Positions 22,846-33,886 of a DNA stretch of 64,000 nt are shown here, piece after piece. Position 1 is the stretch's first letter; every line of letters begins with the position of its first letter. The notes below the pieces were generated by a model. It saw only the letters and a program-made list of their open reading frames with translations, did no database searches and was not told where the DNA came from. The translations under genes and the position numbers were made by a program. This DNA comes from Siphlonurus alternatus. Lineage: Eukaryota > Arthropoda > Insecta > Ephemeroptera > Siphlonuridae. The stretch spans positions 31,193,969-31,257,968 of the forward strand of contig OX463778.1 of NCBI GenBank assembly GCA_949825025.1. Direction: 5' to 3'.

Positions 22846-23190
22846 TTAAAGGCATACAGGCCTCAAATTACAAATTAGACAGTCACCAAGTGGGTTTAGA
22901 GTGTATAATCAACATTCGCATCATTTTTTTCCACGCGTGATGCATCTGTGCGAAGTCGCAGTTCAAAGTCAGAAATTTAGTCCTTGATGACGTCACGAAG
23001 TCCTTGATGACGTCACAACTCAATGCTAATCGGTGCTAGCTGTGAGTTGTGACGTCAGCAAGGACTTTCTTTACAGCGCGACTTCGCACAGACGCACCGC
23101 GCGCAGGTAAAATAATACGAATGTTGATTATAAACTTGAGCAACACTTAATGTCTGTCTAATTTGTAATTTGAGGCCTGTATACCTTTAA
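22846..23190. mobile_element. Nested hairpin MITE, TTAAAGG ends
   Basis: TTAAAGGCATACAGGCCTCA is mirrored by TGAGGCCTGTATACCTTTAA. Arms include AATTACAAATTAGACAG and contain TGATGACGTCAC near the centre. Confidence 0.8.
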
Positions 23191-23215
23191 CATCTAATAA
23201 CTACTAACAATCACC

Positions 23216-23284
23216 CAAGCGTAGGGGATAGGACACCTGCCTACGGTGTCAATGGTCCTGAGTTCGATTCCTGGTGGTGACAAT
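23216..23284 (+). repeat. tRNA-derived SINE or tRNA-like sequence
   Basis: A B-box-like GAGTTCGATTCC lies downstream of an A-box-like TAGGGGATAGGACA. The ends CACC / GGTG can pair, but D- and anticodon stems are poor. It lies in a transposon, so a SINE remnant is more likely than a tRNA gene. Confidence 0.45.
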
Positions 23285-23537
23285 TTTTTAATCCAATTTG
23301 ATAATTTTTTCTTATTTTGCTTATATTAATGAAGCATAAAAATAATTTTCAGGTGATACTGAATGATTTTAATTTAATTACAAATTAAATTAAATTTGTG
23401 ATGGCATGCCAGCGCTGGGTCCAGCATCTGGCCGGTATACAAGAAAAGCGCAGAACCAGCATGGCTTGCCAGCGCATGCCAGCAGTGGGATGCCGGTCTG
23501 CGGCCAGCTGTAGGCCAGCAGATTTTGGTTTGCTGGG

Positions 23538-24117
23538 TAGTACGCTCTGCATGGATTCCATCATAGGCCGCTTCCGATTCCTGCCAAGATTTTATCTCTT
23601 AATAATTTTATCATTCAAAACAAATCGTCTCCAATAAACTCGTGAAAGGTGCATGCCTGAACGGCAACATCTCGAATTATCTTGTGATGAGGAGACGACC
23701 GTAGCTGCGCAGCGCAACACTTGCACTTGTTGTTCTGGGCGGGGCTGCTATTTCTGGCGGCGCTGCATTCCCTTCGGGCATTCGTGGTCTCTTCAGTTCG
23801 AATGAGCGACCTCTCGTGAATATGTGAACGTGACGCGAAACGTATCAACGTTGACAATTAATTGTACTTTCAGACGAGATAATCAAGCACGACATACGGG
23901 CACCTTCTTTTAATAATTATATAAGGAATATTAAAGTTATTGCTGCAATAAATATAATTATATACAGTAGCATTGTTTCGTCCATATTATAAGATGCAAT
24001 AACAATACTTCTTATAAACTTATATTATTAGATATAGATATATATATTATAATTCGATCACTGCAGCGCTATTAAGTGGGCACTGATTATGGCGGATATC
24101 AACCAAGTTATAATGTA
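23538..24117. other. Intergenic, no gene seen
   Basis: A somewhat less AT-rich patch lies at 23640-23880, without recognisable coding sequence. Confidence 0.35.
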
Positions 24118-24418
24118 ATGGAGTATCGACCTCAATTTTTTTTTATTGCAGAAGTGGATGGAGGGTGCAAAGTTATGCTACCCTGATTTTTTTTCAGAAT
24201 TTTTACAGCCCTGGAAGTATTTCTAAAAAAATATTGAAAGTCCCTTTGTGACGTCACGCGGCGGTAAGGCGTCTTGTGACGTCACAAAAATGACTTTCAA
24301 TAAACTTCCAGGGCTGTAAAAAATCGGAAAAAAAATCAGGTTAGCATAACTTTGCACCCTCTATTCATTTCTGCAATAATAATAATAATAAAAAAAAAAA
24401 ATGAGGTCGATACTCCAT
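24118..24418. mobile_element. MITE of the TGACGTCA-core hairpin family
   Basis: Ends TGGAGTATCGACCTCA and TGAGGTCGATACTCCA are exact inverted repeats. The next block GGGTGCAAAGTTATGCTA is mirrored as TAGCATAACTTTGCACCC. GTGACGTCAC occurs once in each arm flanking a short loop. Confidence 0.85.
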
Positions 24419-24613
24419 TTATTACATCAACCTTAATGAGATTAGACCTTCAACATTAACTTAGCATAGCACCATCTTCGTTTTTCCCCCAAAATTGTTA
24501 AAAAATATGCACAAAATAAAAATAATATTGAAAAGAAGCAAAAAATATATTATAATAATAATTGATTATTTATTTTTTACGGTCTATAATGATATACAGA
24601 GTATTATACATAT

Positions 24614-24676
<63 letters not shown>

Positions 24677-26826
24677 GCCAGCTAGTTTACTGTGCTTTGA
24701 CGCGGCAATTTTACTGATTTAAAATACGCCAAAGTCGTCGAAAGTCGTGTCCATGACACGAAATATTCAATCACTAAATTTTGACCTAAAAATTACAGCT
24801 TTTAAATAAACAAAACATTTTTAGGTAAAAAAAAAAAAAAAAAAAGTTTTAAAATTACTAAATTTTGATTTTACAAGAAATGTTATTTGTTAGGGTAATC
24901 ACGCATTTTATATTTTTTAATTCAAGCTTCGCAGTCACATCACGGGTGAATGCGTTCAGAGTGTTGCTCGCAATATAATTTTATAGACACTTCAATTATT
25001 ATCATAGAGTTAATATTAATATTATTATGAGCGAACCGCGATACACTTCAATTATTATGAGCGAACCGCGGTCGCCACAAGCACGGGCGAGCGAGACGAG
25101 TAGTGATGGGTGGGGGTGATCGCGTGGAGACACCAAATCAGTAAGCAGCACTGCAGCCTCGACTGCTGCGCACACACCATTCGTGCGTGTGTGTTACCAA
25201 GGTCCCAAGGTCGTCAAGGCAAAAATGCAATTTACATCTTTCAAAAGAAAGGGACGTTTTTTTATTGACGTCTGCATGACAACTATTTTATGGAAAAGGG
25301 GACGAGCCTGACGAGCCTCCACTTGCATTGGCAAGTCAATAAGCTGAGAAGTGAGAATATTGTTAACAAAAGAGGACAATTTATTATGTGATACCGCACG
25401 CAACTTTAACACTTATTTCAAACGAATTATTTTTATGCCTTGCTACGTACGAGATCATGTTTTGTTTCCCCCCCCCCCCCGAAAAAATCCGGTTTATAAA
25501 GGACATAAAGGACCAAGAGATGGCGCTGACGTCTAAAAATTTTGCTCTTTGCCTCGAGGATACGGCAATATATGTATACAGGAATTTCATGTTTACATTT
25601 TGGGTAGCACGGAGATGCCCGAAGCCGCCCGAAGAGCTTCGGGATGTAGGCAGAAAACCCTAAAATCCTATGCTGTGCGTGTTAACATAACTCACAACAC
25701 CTCTTTTCTCATAACAGTTTTGGTCACCAAATATTTTTTTTTCACTAGCATTGGTTCTTCTTGTCACCATTTATGAAAGAAATTTCTACGAGAAATGATA
25801 CGAATCGTCAGGAGAAATTAATTTTGAGACCAACTTTAACACGTATTTGCTATGCCACTGACAATGTTTTGCCTACACAATTATGACGTCATATTGTTTT
25901 GTGACGTATGGTGAAAGACCCGTATATGATACCTAGCATGGGAAAAATCACAAATTATCAAATTTTTAGAATAGAAATCACTTACGAAGTTCAAATATTT
26001 TTTTATATTTGCCCAAAAGTATTTGACAACTAATTATGGTGTTGTCATTTCTGTAAAATTATGCTGTGGCTGCTGACAGAGCATTTACGTGATTTTACAA
26101 AATGCATATACAGCAATCCTCGCCAGACGCACGTAGTTCCAGCAGTTCCCACTATAATAGGTTCGTACTAACAACTTTATGACGCCAATATATTGACCCA
26201 GAAATACATGTTAACAAAAATTACTGCATCTTATTTCGGACGTGAATTAATTTTGAAAAAGTACGCGATACAATATATATATTTAATTAATAAAATTATA
26301 CTGATGTATATAATAATTGCAGTTATAGTGGCTGATAGCATCCCTATTAAGCATAAAATATGTAGGTGCAAAAGGAGCTATATTATAGCCATATATGTTA
26401 TGTTATTCTTGATGTCCTTGTATATTTTCACGGTAAAAATCATGAAAAATTATCATGATACAACTATGGAAAATTATTATTTAAAAATATATTAAAAATA
26501 TTAAATAAATATTCTGAGGTTATGGCAAAAAGTTTGTAATTTTAAACTTAATGATTAATCTCAGTAACTTCGGCATCGTAATCGTATCCGGCAGGGTGTA
26601 TACCAATATTCTCAAATGAAATTCCATGAGTTTTCCAGGTTTTTCCAGGGAATTTTTAAAAAATCCAGGTAATTTTTTAGCGTTCAGGAGGGGGTGGGGG
26701 AGGTATATTATATAAAAATTAACTTGAACCATGTAATTTTTTTAAGGTATCGTTTTAGGAACAAAAAATCTTGACATTTTACATTTTGTTTTTCTTAACA
26801 ACTATACATCCATAATTTATCAATTA
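24419..26826. other. Intergenic, no gene recognised
   Basis: The stretch contains a (TA)n run at about 24617-24674, a direct repeat of TTATTATGAGCGAACCGCG (about 25022 and 25055), and C- and G-rich runs near 25468 and 26688. The overlapping open frames at 25194-25776 show no domain or splice support. Confidence 0.35.
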
Positions 26827-28309
26827 GTCAGGGGAATAAGAGGAAAAAATTGACGAAATCGCGCGTTTAGTGAAGAAAGCGTGATTTTTTTTTGGTGGTA
26901 GAGTTCACCCCAAAGATCAATTTTTTTGGCGGAGACAAACGAAAATGACCTCGCGCATCTTAATTATTTTTTCCTGGCTATTCTATTAACGTTAGAGAAA
27001 TAATTTTAATTGCAAATTATTGGTATTGATAAAGCAATGATAACGAAAAAAAATTAGCAACTTAAACCAATTAATTTCAAAATGGCGGCTAATTAACTTA
27101 ATTAAATCATGAAATCTTGGATATTTTTAGTGAATTTCTCGTAAAATCTGGCAATTATAATGAAAATAAACCTCAGTTAACACGAACAAACATTTATGAA
27201 CGCAATATTAAATTAATAGAGTCATTAAATGCATATAATTAGGCAAATTATTGATTTAATTAAATAAAACCAAGTGACACTTTTTAGTCAATATTGCAAT
27301 ACTATCGTTATGGTTGGATTTTCCACTGCAGTTGTGATGATTTAGTCAACTTAAGTTAATGTCTGTTGCATAAAGATTGAGACTACCTATTTTCAAGTTG
27401 ATGACGTCAGCAAATACAATATGGCGACCAAATATACGCATTCTTTTATTGTATTTACATATTAATTATACTTATATTTAATTTATTCACATTATTATAT
27501 ATAAAATATTTATAGAATATTCTTGTTACATTTTTTGTTTGCTCTCGTCAGTTTAAGCAAATAATAATATAATTGTTTATGGTTGACGCTACGTCTGATC
27601 TGTTGCTTTTGTGACCTGCAATTTTTTTTTTTTTTTTTTTAACTTTATACTTGCTTCTTCATATATATACCTTTTGAGTTTATGATTTGCGCACACCCGC
27701 CTACCTCAATGTTTTGTCTAATGACTAGCAAATAATGCACCTGCCACCTCATTTACACAGTTGCAAAGATTTTACTTTAGTAGCCTGCAAAAGGGTATAT
27801 ATATTGTCATCCTTTCATTGGTCACTTAACTTAAATAAATATATTTAAAAATGCGTGTCGACTCGATCTTTAAGCGTCGTTAAAATATGAGACTGTTGCT
27901 ATTTTTATTTCAATCAGCATGTTATTACTGTGAGCACGTAAAAATTATCGTGCGTATTAACTTAGTGATTTACCATTTACCCATCATTCGATAGCTGATA
28001 TGCATGCAGGAATTCACTCTTCTTATGAGAACTGCACGGTAAGTGTGATATCTAATTTAATTTATTTATATTATATCATGTTCAAATCTTGTATAATAAA
28101 CAACTTGCTGTCAGTGGAGTTATTATATATAATATTTTATTATTTTTATGGTAGAAAGTATTAAAAAATAGTAATATGTATTATATTATTTCAATTTTTT
28201 AATTACGTCAATTATTATTATAGCTATATAAATAGAGTATTTGCCTTTATACTGTAGTTTATACTAAACTAAAATTTTAACACAACATTTTAATTGTAGG
28301 TAATGCGAG

Positions 28310-29035
28310 AAAATGTTGAAACGAAAACACGATTTGACTACTGACTGCCAGATAAATTGGAATTTATGCATTATTTGTCAACGCCAGAACTCACGCCTTG
28401 AACTTCGCTGTCCAACAAAATCTAATCGTTCTGATGCTGAGAAAACATATTCAAATTTGAGGACAATGAAAATAGATTTGTAGCTATTAATCAATTACCT
28501 AAAGAATTTAAATCAACTTATTCTCGCATAGACGAAGGACTTGGTATTGCACAGTCACGTTATCTCACAATGCAGTGTAGCATAAAAATTGTTACTTTCT
28601 GCTCTATAATGATAATAGTAAATATTTAGTTGCACAAAAAAAAAATTGCAAAGAACAGATTGAAGTATGTCCCGAAAATGTTGCTAGAGGAACTTTTCAT
28701 ACGACGAGATATAAAGTTACTGAAGAACCTTCCACCTACTCAGGATGCATTGATGCAACACACTAGACGTGCAGTTCAAGGGGGGGACACGTCTGGGGTC
28801 AGTGTCTTGAAACGCAACCAGTGCTACCAGACCTGAACAGCTGGGGTTGGTGTAGTAAGGGTTCTCTTTGGGAACCAAAATGGAAGACCCTTCCATTGCA
28901 CTAGCTCAAGACACACTCATTGAGTTTATAAAATGTGGTTTTAAAAAGGGATGCAACACGAAAAAGTGTTCCTGCCTTTCGATGTCCTTGAAATGCAGCA
29001 AACTCTGTGCTTAATTGTGAAGGATGTAAAAATGT
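28310..29035 (+). pseudogene. Broken gene for a cysteine-rich (CXC-like) protein often associated with repeats
   Basis: Three frames together give an N-terminal piece (MLKRKHDLTTD, then NLCIICQRQNS and RCPTKSNRSDAE, then RFVAINQLPKEF) and a C-terminal piece (LPPTQDAL, WEPKWKTLPL, then CGFKKGCNTKKCSCLSMSLK followed by CSKLC). The spaced C-x-C and C-x3-C cysteines resemble the tesmin/CXC-type tail of a large protein family that I recall as repeated in many invertebrate genomes. The middle of the protein is missing and several stops and frameshifts are present. The family link is from memory and its function is unknown to me. Confidence 0.5.
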
Positions 29036-29116
29036 AGAATAATTCACTTTATTGTTATATTTTTATAAATTAATATTAGTATGACTGTATAATATTATTA
29101 TACATAAATATTTAAT

Positions 29117-29208
29117 ATTACTATCAGAACCAAAAAGGTGTGCCCCTGAATAGCACATAACTCCCATAAGGAGAGGGGCACACCTTTTTGGTTCCGATAG
29201 TAGTAATG
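29117..29208. mobile_element. Small hairpin MITE (about 92 bp)
   Basis: ATTACTATCAGAACCAAAAA and its inverse TTTTTGGTTCCGATAGTAGT flank a stem including GGTGTGCCCCT / AGGGGCACACC, with a loop of about 25 bases. It is nested in the 26827-30622 element. Confidence 0.75.
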
Positions 29209-30624
29209 ATTTTTTATTGGGTAATAGTGGTAATACATATATAGCACAAAATAGAAATTGTATAATTTTATTTAGAGGTGTAAATAATTTGTCAATAAAA
29301 ATAAGTAGTTTCAAATTGGAATGTAATTTTTTTAAATTGTGATTAATACGTTTCAAATTATATAAATGGATATTGTTTGCATAAAATAGTAATTTATAAA
29401 TATTAAATTTGTAAATATTATATCAATATTTTTCAATTAAAAATATGTATCTACTTCTGCAATTATTTTAACGATTTTTTATTTAATATTCCACACGTCG
29501 AGTGAAAATTTAATATTAACGATTAATCTCAGTTACTTCGGAATCAAAGAATATTTCCCTGCAAACGAATCGAATGAAATAAATTTTAAAAAACCGATAA
29601 TGTTCTAAAACTTAATCGCTTATGGTTTGAGCAAATTCAGTCTGGCAGTTTTCTTACAACAGCTCCATTTCCGGTTTCCGTCCATAAGGCCAATGTTAAA
29701 CTTCTACCTCATGCAGTTTTCACAAAACTGATAAGACAGATTCGCTTCAAAATTTGTATGCCACCTATTGATGGTGAGTTCTAAATCCTCTGCAAGTCTT
29801 GTTGCATTCAGGCGGTACGATTGCGAGATATCAACCTACTGAGATTCATCCTTAATCAAGAATTGAGTTCAAAAGGAGCTAATTCATAAAAAAATATACA
29901 ACTGAAAAAAAAATCACAGTAAAACAGGCTAATTACTAACAATAATAATCTTTATTATCATGACTTTGCCTCAGACAACAAATATCTCGCTATATTTTGG
30001 TCGCCATTTTGTATTTGCTGACGTCATCAACTTGAAAATAGGTAGTCTCAATCTTTATGCAACAGACATTAACTTAAGTTGACTAAATCATCACAACTGC
30101 AGTGGAAAATCCAACCATAACGATAGTATGTTGCAATATTGACTAAAAAATGTTACTTGGTTTTACTTAATTAAATCAATAATTTGCCTAATTATATGCA
30201 ATTAATGACTCTATTAATTTAATATTGCGTTCATAAATGTCTGTTCGTGTTAACTGAGGTTTATTTTCATTATAAATGCCAGGTTTTATGAGAAATTCAC
30301 TAAAAATATCCAAGATTTCATGATTTAATTAAGTTAATTAGCCGCCATTTTGAAATTAATTGGTTTAGGATGCTCATTTATTTTTGTCATCATCGCTTTA
30401 TCAATACCAATAATTTGCAATTAAAATTATTTCTCTAACTTTAATAGAATAGCCAGAAAAAAATAATTAAGATGCGCGAGGTCAAAGGTCACGGGGGGTC
30501 GAACCAAGGTCATTTTCGTTTGTCTCCGCCAAAAAAATTGATCTTTGGGGTGAACTCTACCACCAAAAAAAAATTCACGCTTTCTTCACTAAACGCGCGA
30601 TTTTTCCTCTTATTCCCCTGACTA

Positions 30625-32574
30625 CTAGGTCCGTTGCTCAAATATGCATGCAAGCAATTCATGCAGTCAGCTCATAAGTTTGTTACTACTATAGTTTACT
30701 ACTATAATTATATACTGTACTCTTAAAAAGTGTTCACTATTTTGTCGTACTATTTATGTTTGTGCTACTGACTGTGCCTGTATATAATCAGGGGGAAATA
30801 TTATAATGTATTATATTAAATTATTAAAGAAGTGTTCAAAAGCATAACCAGAGCAAAGCATTACCTCTTACTTGTTAGTGGTGAACACGAGCAACACTAA
30901 CCCAGCCCTTGAGGCAGTTCCTGCTGCAGAAATCCTGGCTCAAAGAAAATGAGTAGATTGTCTCGCGATCAACGGCTAAATTATTCGCATGGTCTCCCCC
31001 CCCCCCCACAAAAAAAAAAAAAGAAGAAAAGAAAAGCTCAAGGACAAAGGACCTTTTATTTTTTTTATTTTTTGGAGAGCCTATGTAGGATTGTATTGAG
31101 GAGTTAATTGTGTTGTAAAATTTCATTAGAACTTTAGTGCTCGTAGAAGAAAAATCAGTAGGCCATATAGTCCAGGAAAGCAAAATTAGCCATGATAAAA
31201 CTTTAAAAAACACAGCTTTAATTATTTGTTTTTTAGTGGCCTGATTGTTTTGATAATATTTATCTATCTTTTACTATTATTATTTTTTTTTTCCCCAACC
31301 AAAAAGTAAAGTAAAGTAAGAAGAGAAAAATCATTATGTGTTTATGCTAATCTGTGCATTCTGTCCCGCTGACACTTACAGGACATGACTAAGCGATGAA
31401 TCCCCCTATGAACTGTTTCAATAAACTTTGCATGATTGTGATGTATGCTACTGATGTAGTGCTATCTCACAATTTTATAGGTTTTGTTACAAAATTGGCA
31501 ATTATTAATAGAAACCATAATTATATAGATTATAATAGTCAATTGTACTAATTATTTTATTGAGTCCTGAAAACTGATAAAAAAAATTTAAGTGTTCAGC
31601 GTATAAAGGAGTTCATGTCAGATAAAACAAGAAAATGGGTTTATTAGAAAGTTACTTAAAATGTTAAGCATCCACTTGTTGATTTGATCACTCTTTTCTA
31701 ACTTCATTTGTTCATTTGCTGATTTTTCAGCTCCTGTACAACCACTGCACAACACTTCTTGCACAGATTTTCCACTCCGAAGTTAGAATACAACTCCAGA
31801 GAAGATTTGTTGACTCTCTTTGAAGAAAATAATCTGAGGCTACTGCTTAAATTTTCACACCAGCAAATGTTAAAGATTAGTGTCAATACATAATTTTAAG
31901 TTTGCAAACAATACTCATTTAGAGTATTTGCAATTGAAAAATTGCTCTGTGCAAGATCTTACATGAGCCCATTCTTTTCTTGGTAGTAAATGGTAGTGTG
32001 GCAGTTTGAGACTTCAAGGTGAATGCTCGCCATTGGCATGAATAAAATTTAGGTCTTCAAGGAAGTTGAAGAACCCTTTATCATTTCCAGTCTGAAGGAA
32101 AATACATTACTTATTTCCATTGAACATAATGGATAAATATACTGCAATATACTGTACAATTATTGCCTAAGCCAATGTGCATCATTTTTCTGTTTTTATA
32201 AATTTATTTTTTTAATACATTATTAATATCTCACATTATAACTTTGTGCTTTGCAATGCTACAGCAGAAAACTTTGACATGGTTTCGATTAATGGCAGTG
32301 AAACTGGTTCATTATTTTTTTTAACCAAAATAAAGAGGTCACTTTTGATATTGAAATACGGTAAAAGTTGTAACACCCATATTTTTTCTTAATTTTACAG
32401 TCAAATTGCCATGCTTTAACCCTGTAAATAAAAAAATCTTGACCATATATTTTATATAATTTTTATATTGTAAAAAGTACTCATGTAGTAATTATTGTTA
32501 ATGCTGTATTTGTGAACAATTCTTTTGTAAATTCAACTAGTATGTTCTTTGAGACCAGTAAAGTTTTCCATAAT
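30625..32574. other. Intergenic downstream of NFU1, with repeat remnants
   Basis: At about 30910-30995 a segment (CAGTTCCTGCTGCAG, CCTGGCTCAAAG, GAGTAGATTGTCTC) matches an arm of the MITE at 945-1253. The stretch 31700-31995 resembles the interior of the hAT-like element at 36846-38357 (compare CAGCAAATGTTAAAGATTAG with CAGCAAACGTAAAAGGTTAG). No gene is recognised. Confidence 0.45.
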
Positions 32575-32579
32575 TCATA

Positions 32580-32922
32580 AAATTAAATTAAATATTTTTT
32601 ATGCCACTTGTATCCTTTCGGGTGTGGCCAGATATTTAAACCTTTCCAGTACGAGTTATCTTGGAGCCATGCTGGGGCTTACAAGACCCCAGAACTCATT
32701 CCTGCACTCTTCTGGGCCACCAGATCTATGCAGCCTGCAGTGCAAAACTGCAGGGCAGTGGAGCATAGACAGCCATAAGCTGCCATCCTCCTACCAACTC
32801 CATTATTTAGTAATCAGTCGCACCCATTCCAAGTCACGAAAAGTCTGCCGTGTTGGGATTTGAACTGGGGACCTCTCGGACAAGAGCCAGAAGCACTAAT
32901 CACTAGACCATAGAATAAGTTC
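32580..32922 (-). repeat. tRNA-derived SINE, minus strand
   Basis: On the minus strand the head reads ATGGTCTAGTGATTAGTGC (A-box region) and AGTTCAAATCC (B-box), followed by a body of about 260 bp (TCGTGACTTGGAATGGGTGC, GGAGGATGGCAGC) and an A/T-rich tail near 32580. This is the usual SINE layout. The tRNA part lacks proper stems, so it is not counted as a tRNA gene. Confidence 0.65.
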
Positions 32923-33886
32923 GTAAAATCAACTTTCCAGGTATTCAAGGCAATTTCAATGAATTTCAATGAATTTCTATGCATAAATCTTCAAAGAAAA
33001 TGCTTAGTAAATTTATGTATTTCATAAGATTGGGGTTTCACTATATAGCTAATTAAAAATATTGCCTTGGGCCAAAAAGATGATATCATGTGTATATCAT
33101 ACAAGAGGCATAATTAAATCGATAAGGGAATAAGAGACAAACCATAACAATTTTAAGCACAGTTGAGTGTAACAAGAAAAGAAATAGAAAAATATAATGA
33201 GGCAACATTGATAGAATTACAAGATACTGTATTTTTTAAGTTGTGAACCCAAAACCTGTAGTTGTATTTGTAATTTGTAAGGAAGAAGTAGAACAAGAAA
33301 GTAGGCATTGGAAAACAATAAATTATAACCGTTATTATTTACAGAAAAGAACAAGACAAAGAAGAATTTTTACAGAGTTCAACATCCTTAACAACACATT
33401 CTTTAAACTATTTTAGCTAATTTTACATACTTTGTATGTTATGTGTGTTACATTTTCTTGGCAATTTTTAAAGTAAACAAACAGATGAAGATAATATAGA
33501 GGTTGTTGCAACGTTTTAAAATAAGAAATATTAATACTGTGTGATTAAGTCTGATATAATTTATGACTGTACTACTGGTACTAGAACTGTACCAGTGGCA
33601 AGTTATATTTTCATCATATTCTTCTGCAGTACATTAAAAAATATTAAAAATTATGGGGGGGGAAAAAATCAACAGAAAACTTAACATAAATTAAATTAGT
33701 ATTTTAACATTATAATTTTCTGAATTTTGTAAAGTCAATTTAGTAGCTTAGCTAATTAACAATCACACAAATTTAACAAAATCAAGTCCTATTTAATGTA
33801 CATCTGATACACCACACAGTTTGATAACACTGGTTGTGAGGTTCAGTCTCTTGAAAAAAATGAAATATAGCTAACACTGACCTAGA
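32923..33886. other. NFU1 3' flank / 3' untranslated region
   Basis: AT-rich DNA immediately downstream of the NFU1 stop codon on the minus strand. No other exon, repeat end or RNA gene was recognised. Confidence 0.4.

Larger units (their letters stand above)
22477..23537. mobile_element. DNA transposon-like element, CCCAGCAAACC ends, TA target
   Basis: Terminal CCCAGCAAACC and GGTTTGCTGGG are exact inverted repeats flanked by TA (22475-22476 and 23538-23539). Just inside, each end has many GCCAGC/GCTGGC words (for example CTGGCCTGCAGCTGGCC), forming a subterminal array. Inversion extends somewhat beyond the TA into CAGAGCGTACTA, so the true ends are uncertain. It carries a nested hairpin (22846-23190) and a tRNA-like SINE, and no transposase is visible. 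Confidence 0.6.
26827..30622. mobile_element. 3.8-kb fold-back transposon with remnants of a cysteine-rich protein gene
   Basis: Ends GTCAGGGGAATAAGAGG and CCTCTTATTCCCCTGAC are exact inverted repeats flanked by TA (26825-26826, 30623-30624). Each arm is about 610-630 bp (to about 27440 and from about 30000). The right arm has roughly 30 extra bases around 30485-30510. The unique interior carries coding remnants at about 28300-29035 and a small hairpin at 29117-29207. The internal coding fragments suggest a deleted, non-autonomous copy. Confidence 0.75.

Noticed and set aside
25194..25776. Possible multi-frame gene
   Set aside because: Frames overlap on both strands, with no splice-consistent extension or recognisable domain.
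32856..32922. tRNA gene (Glu-like D-arm)
   Set aside because: A- and B-boxes are present but the stems do not pair and a SINE body follows.
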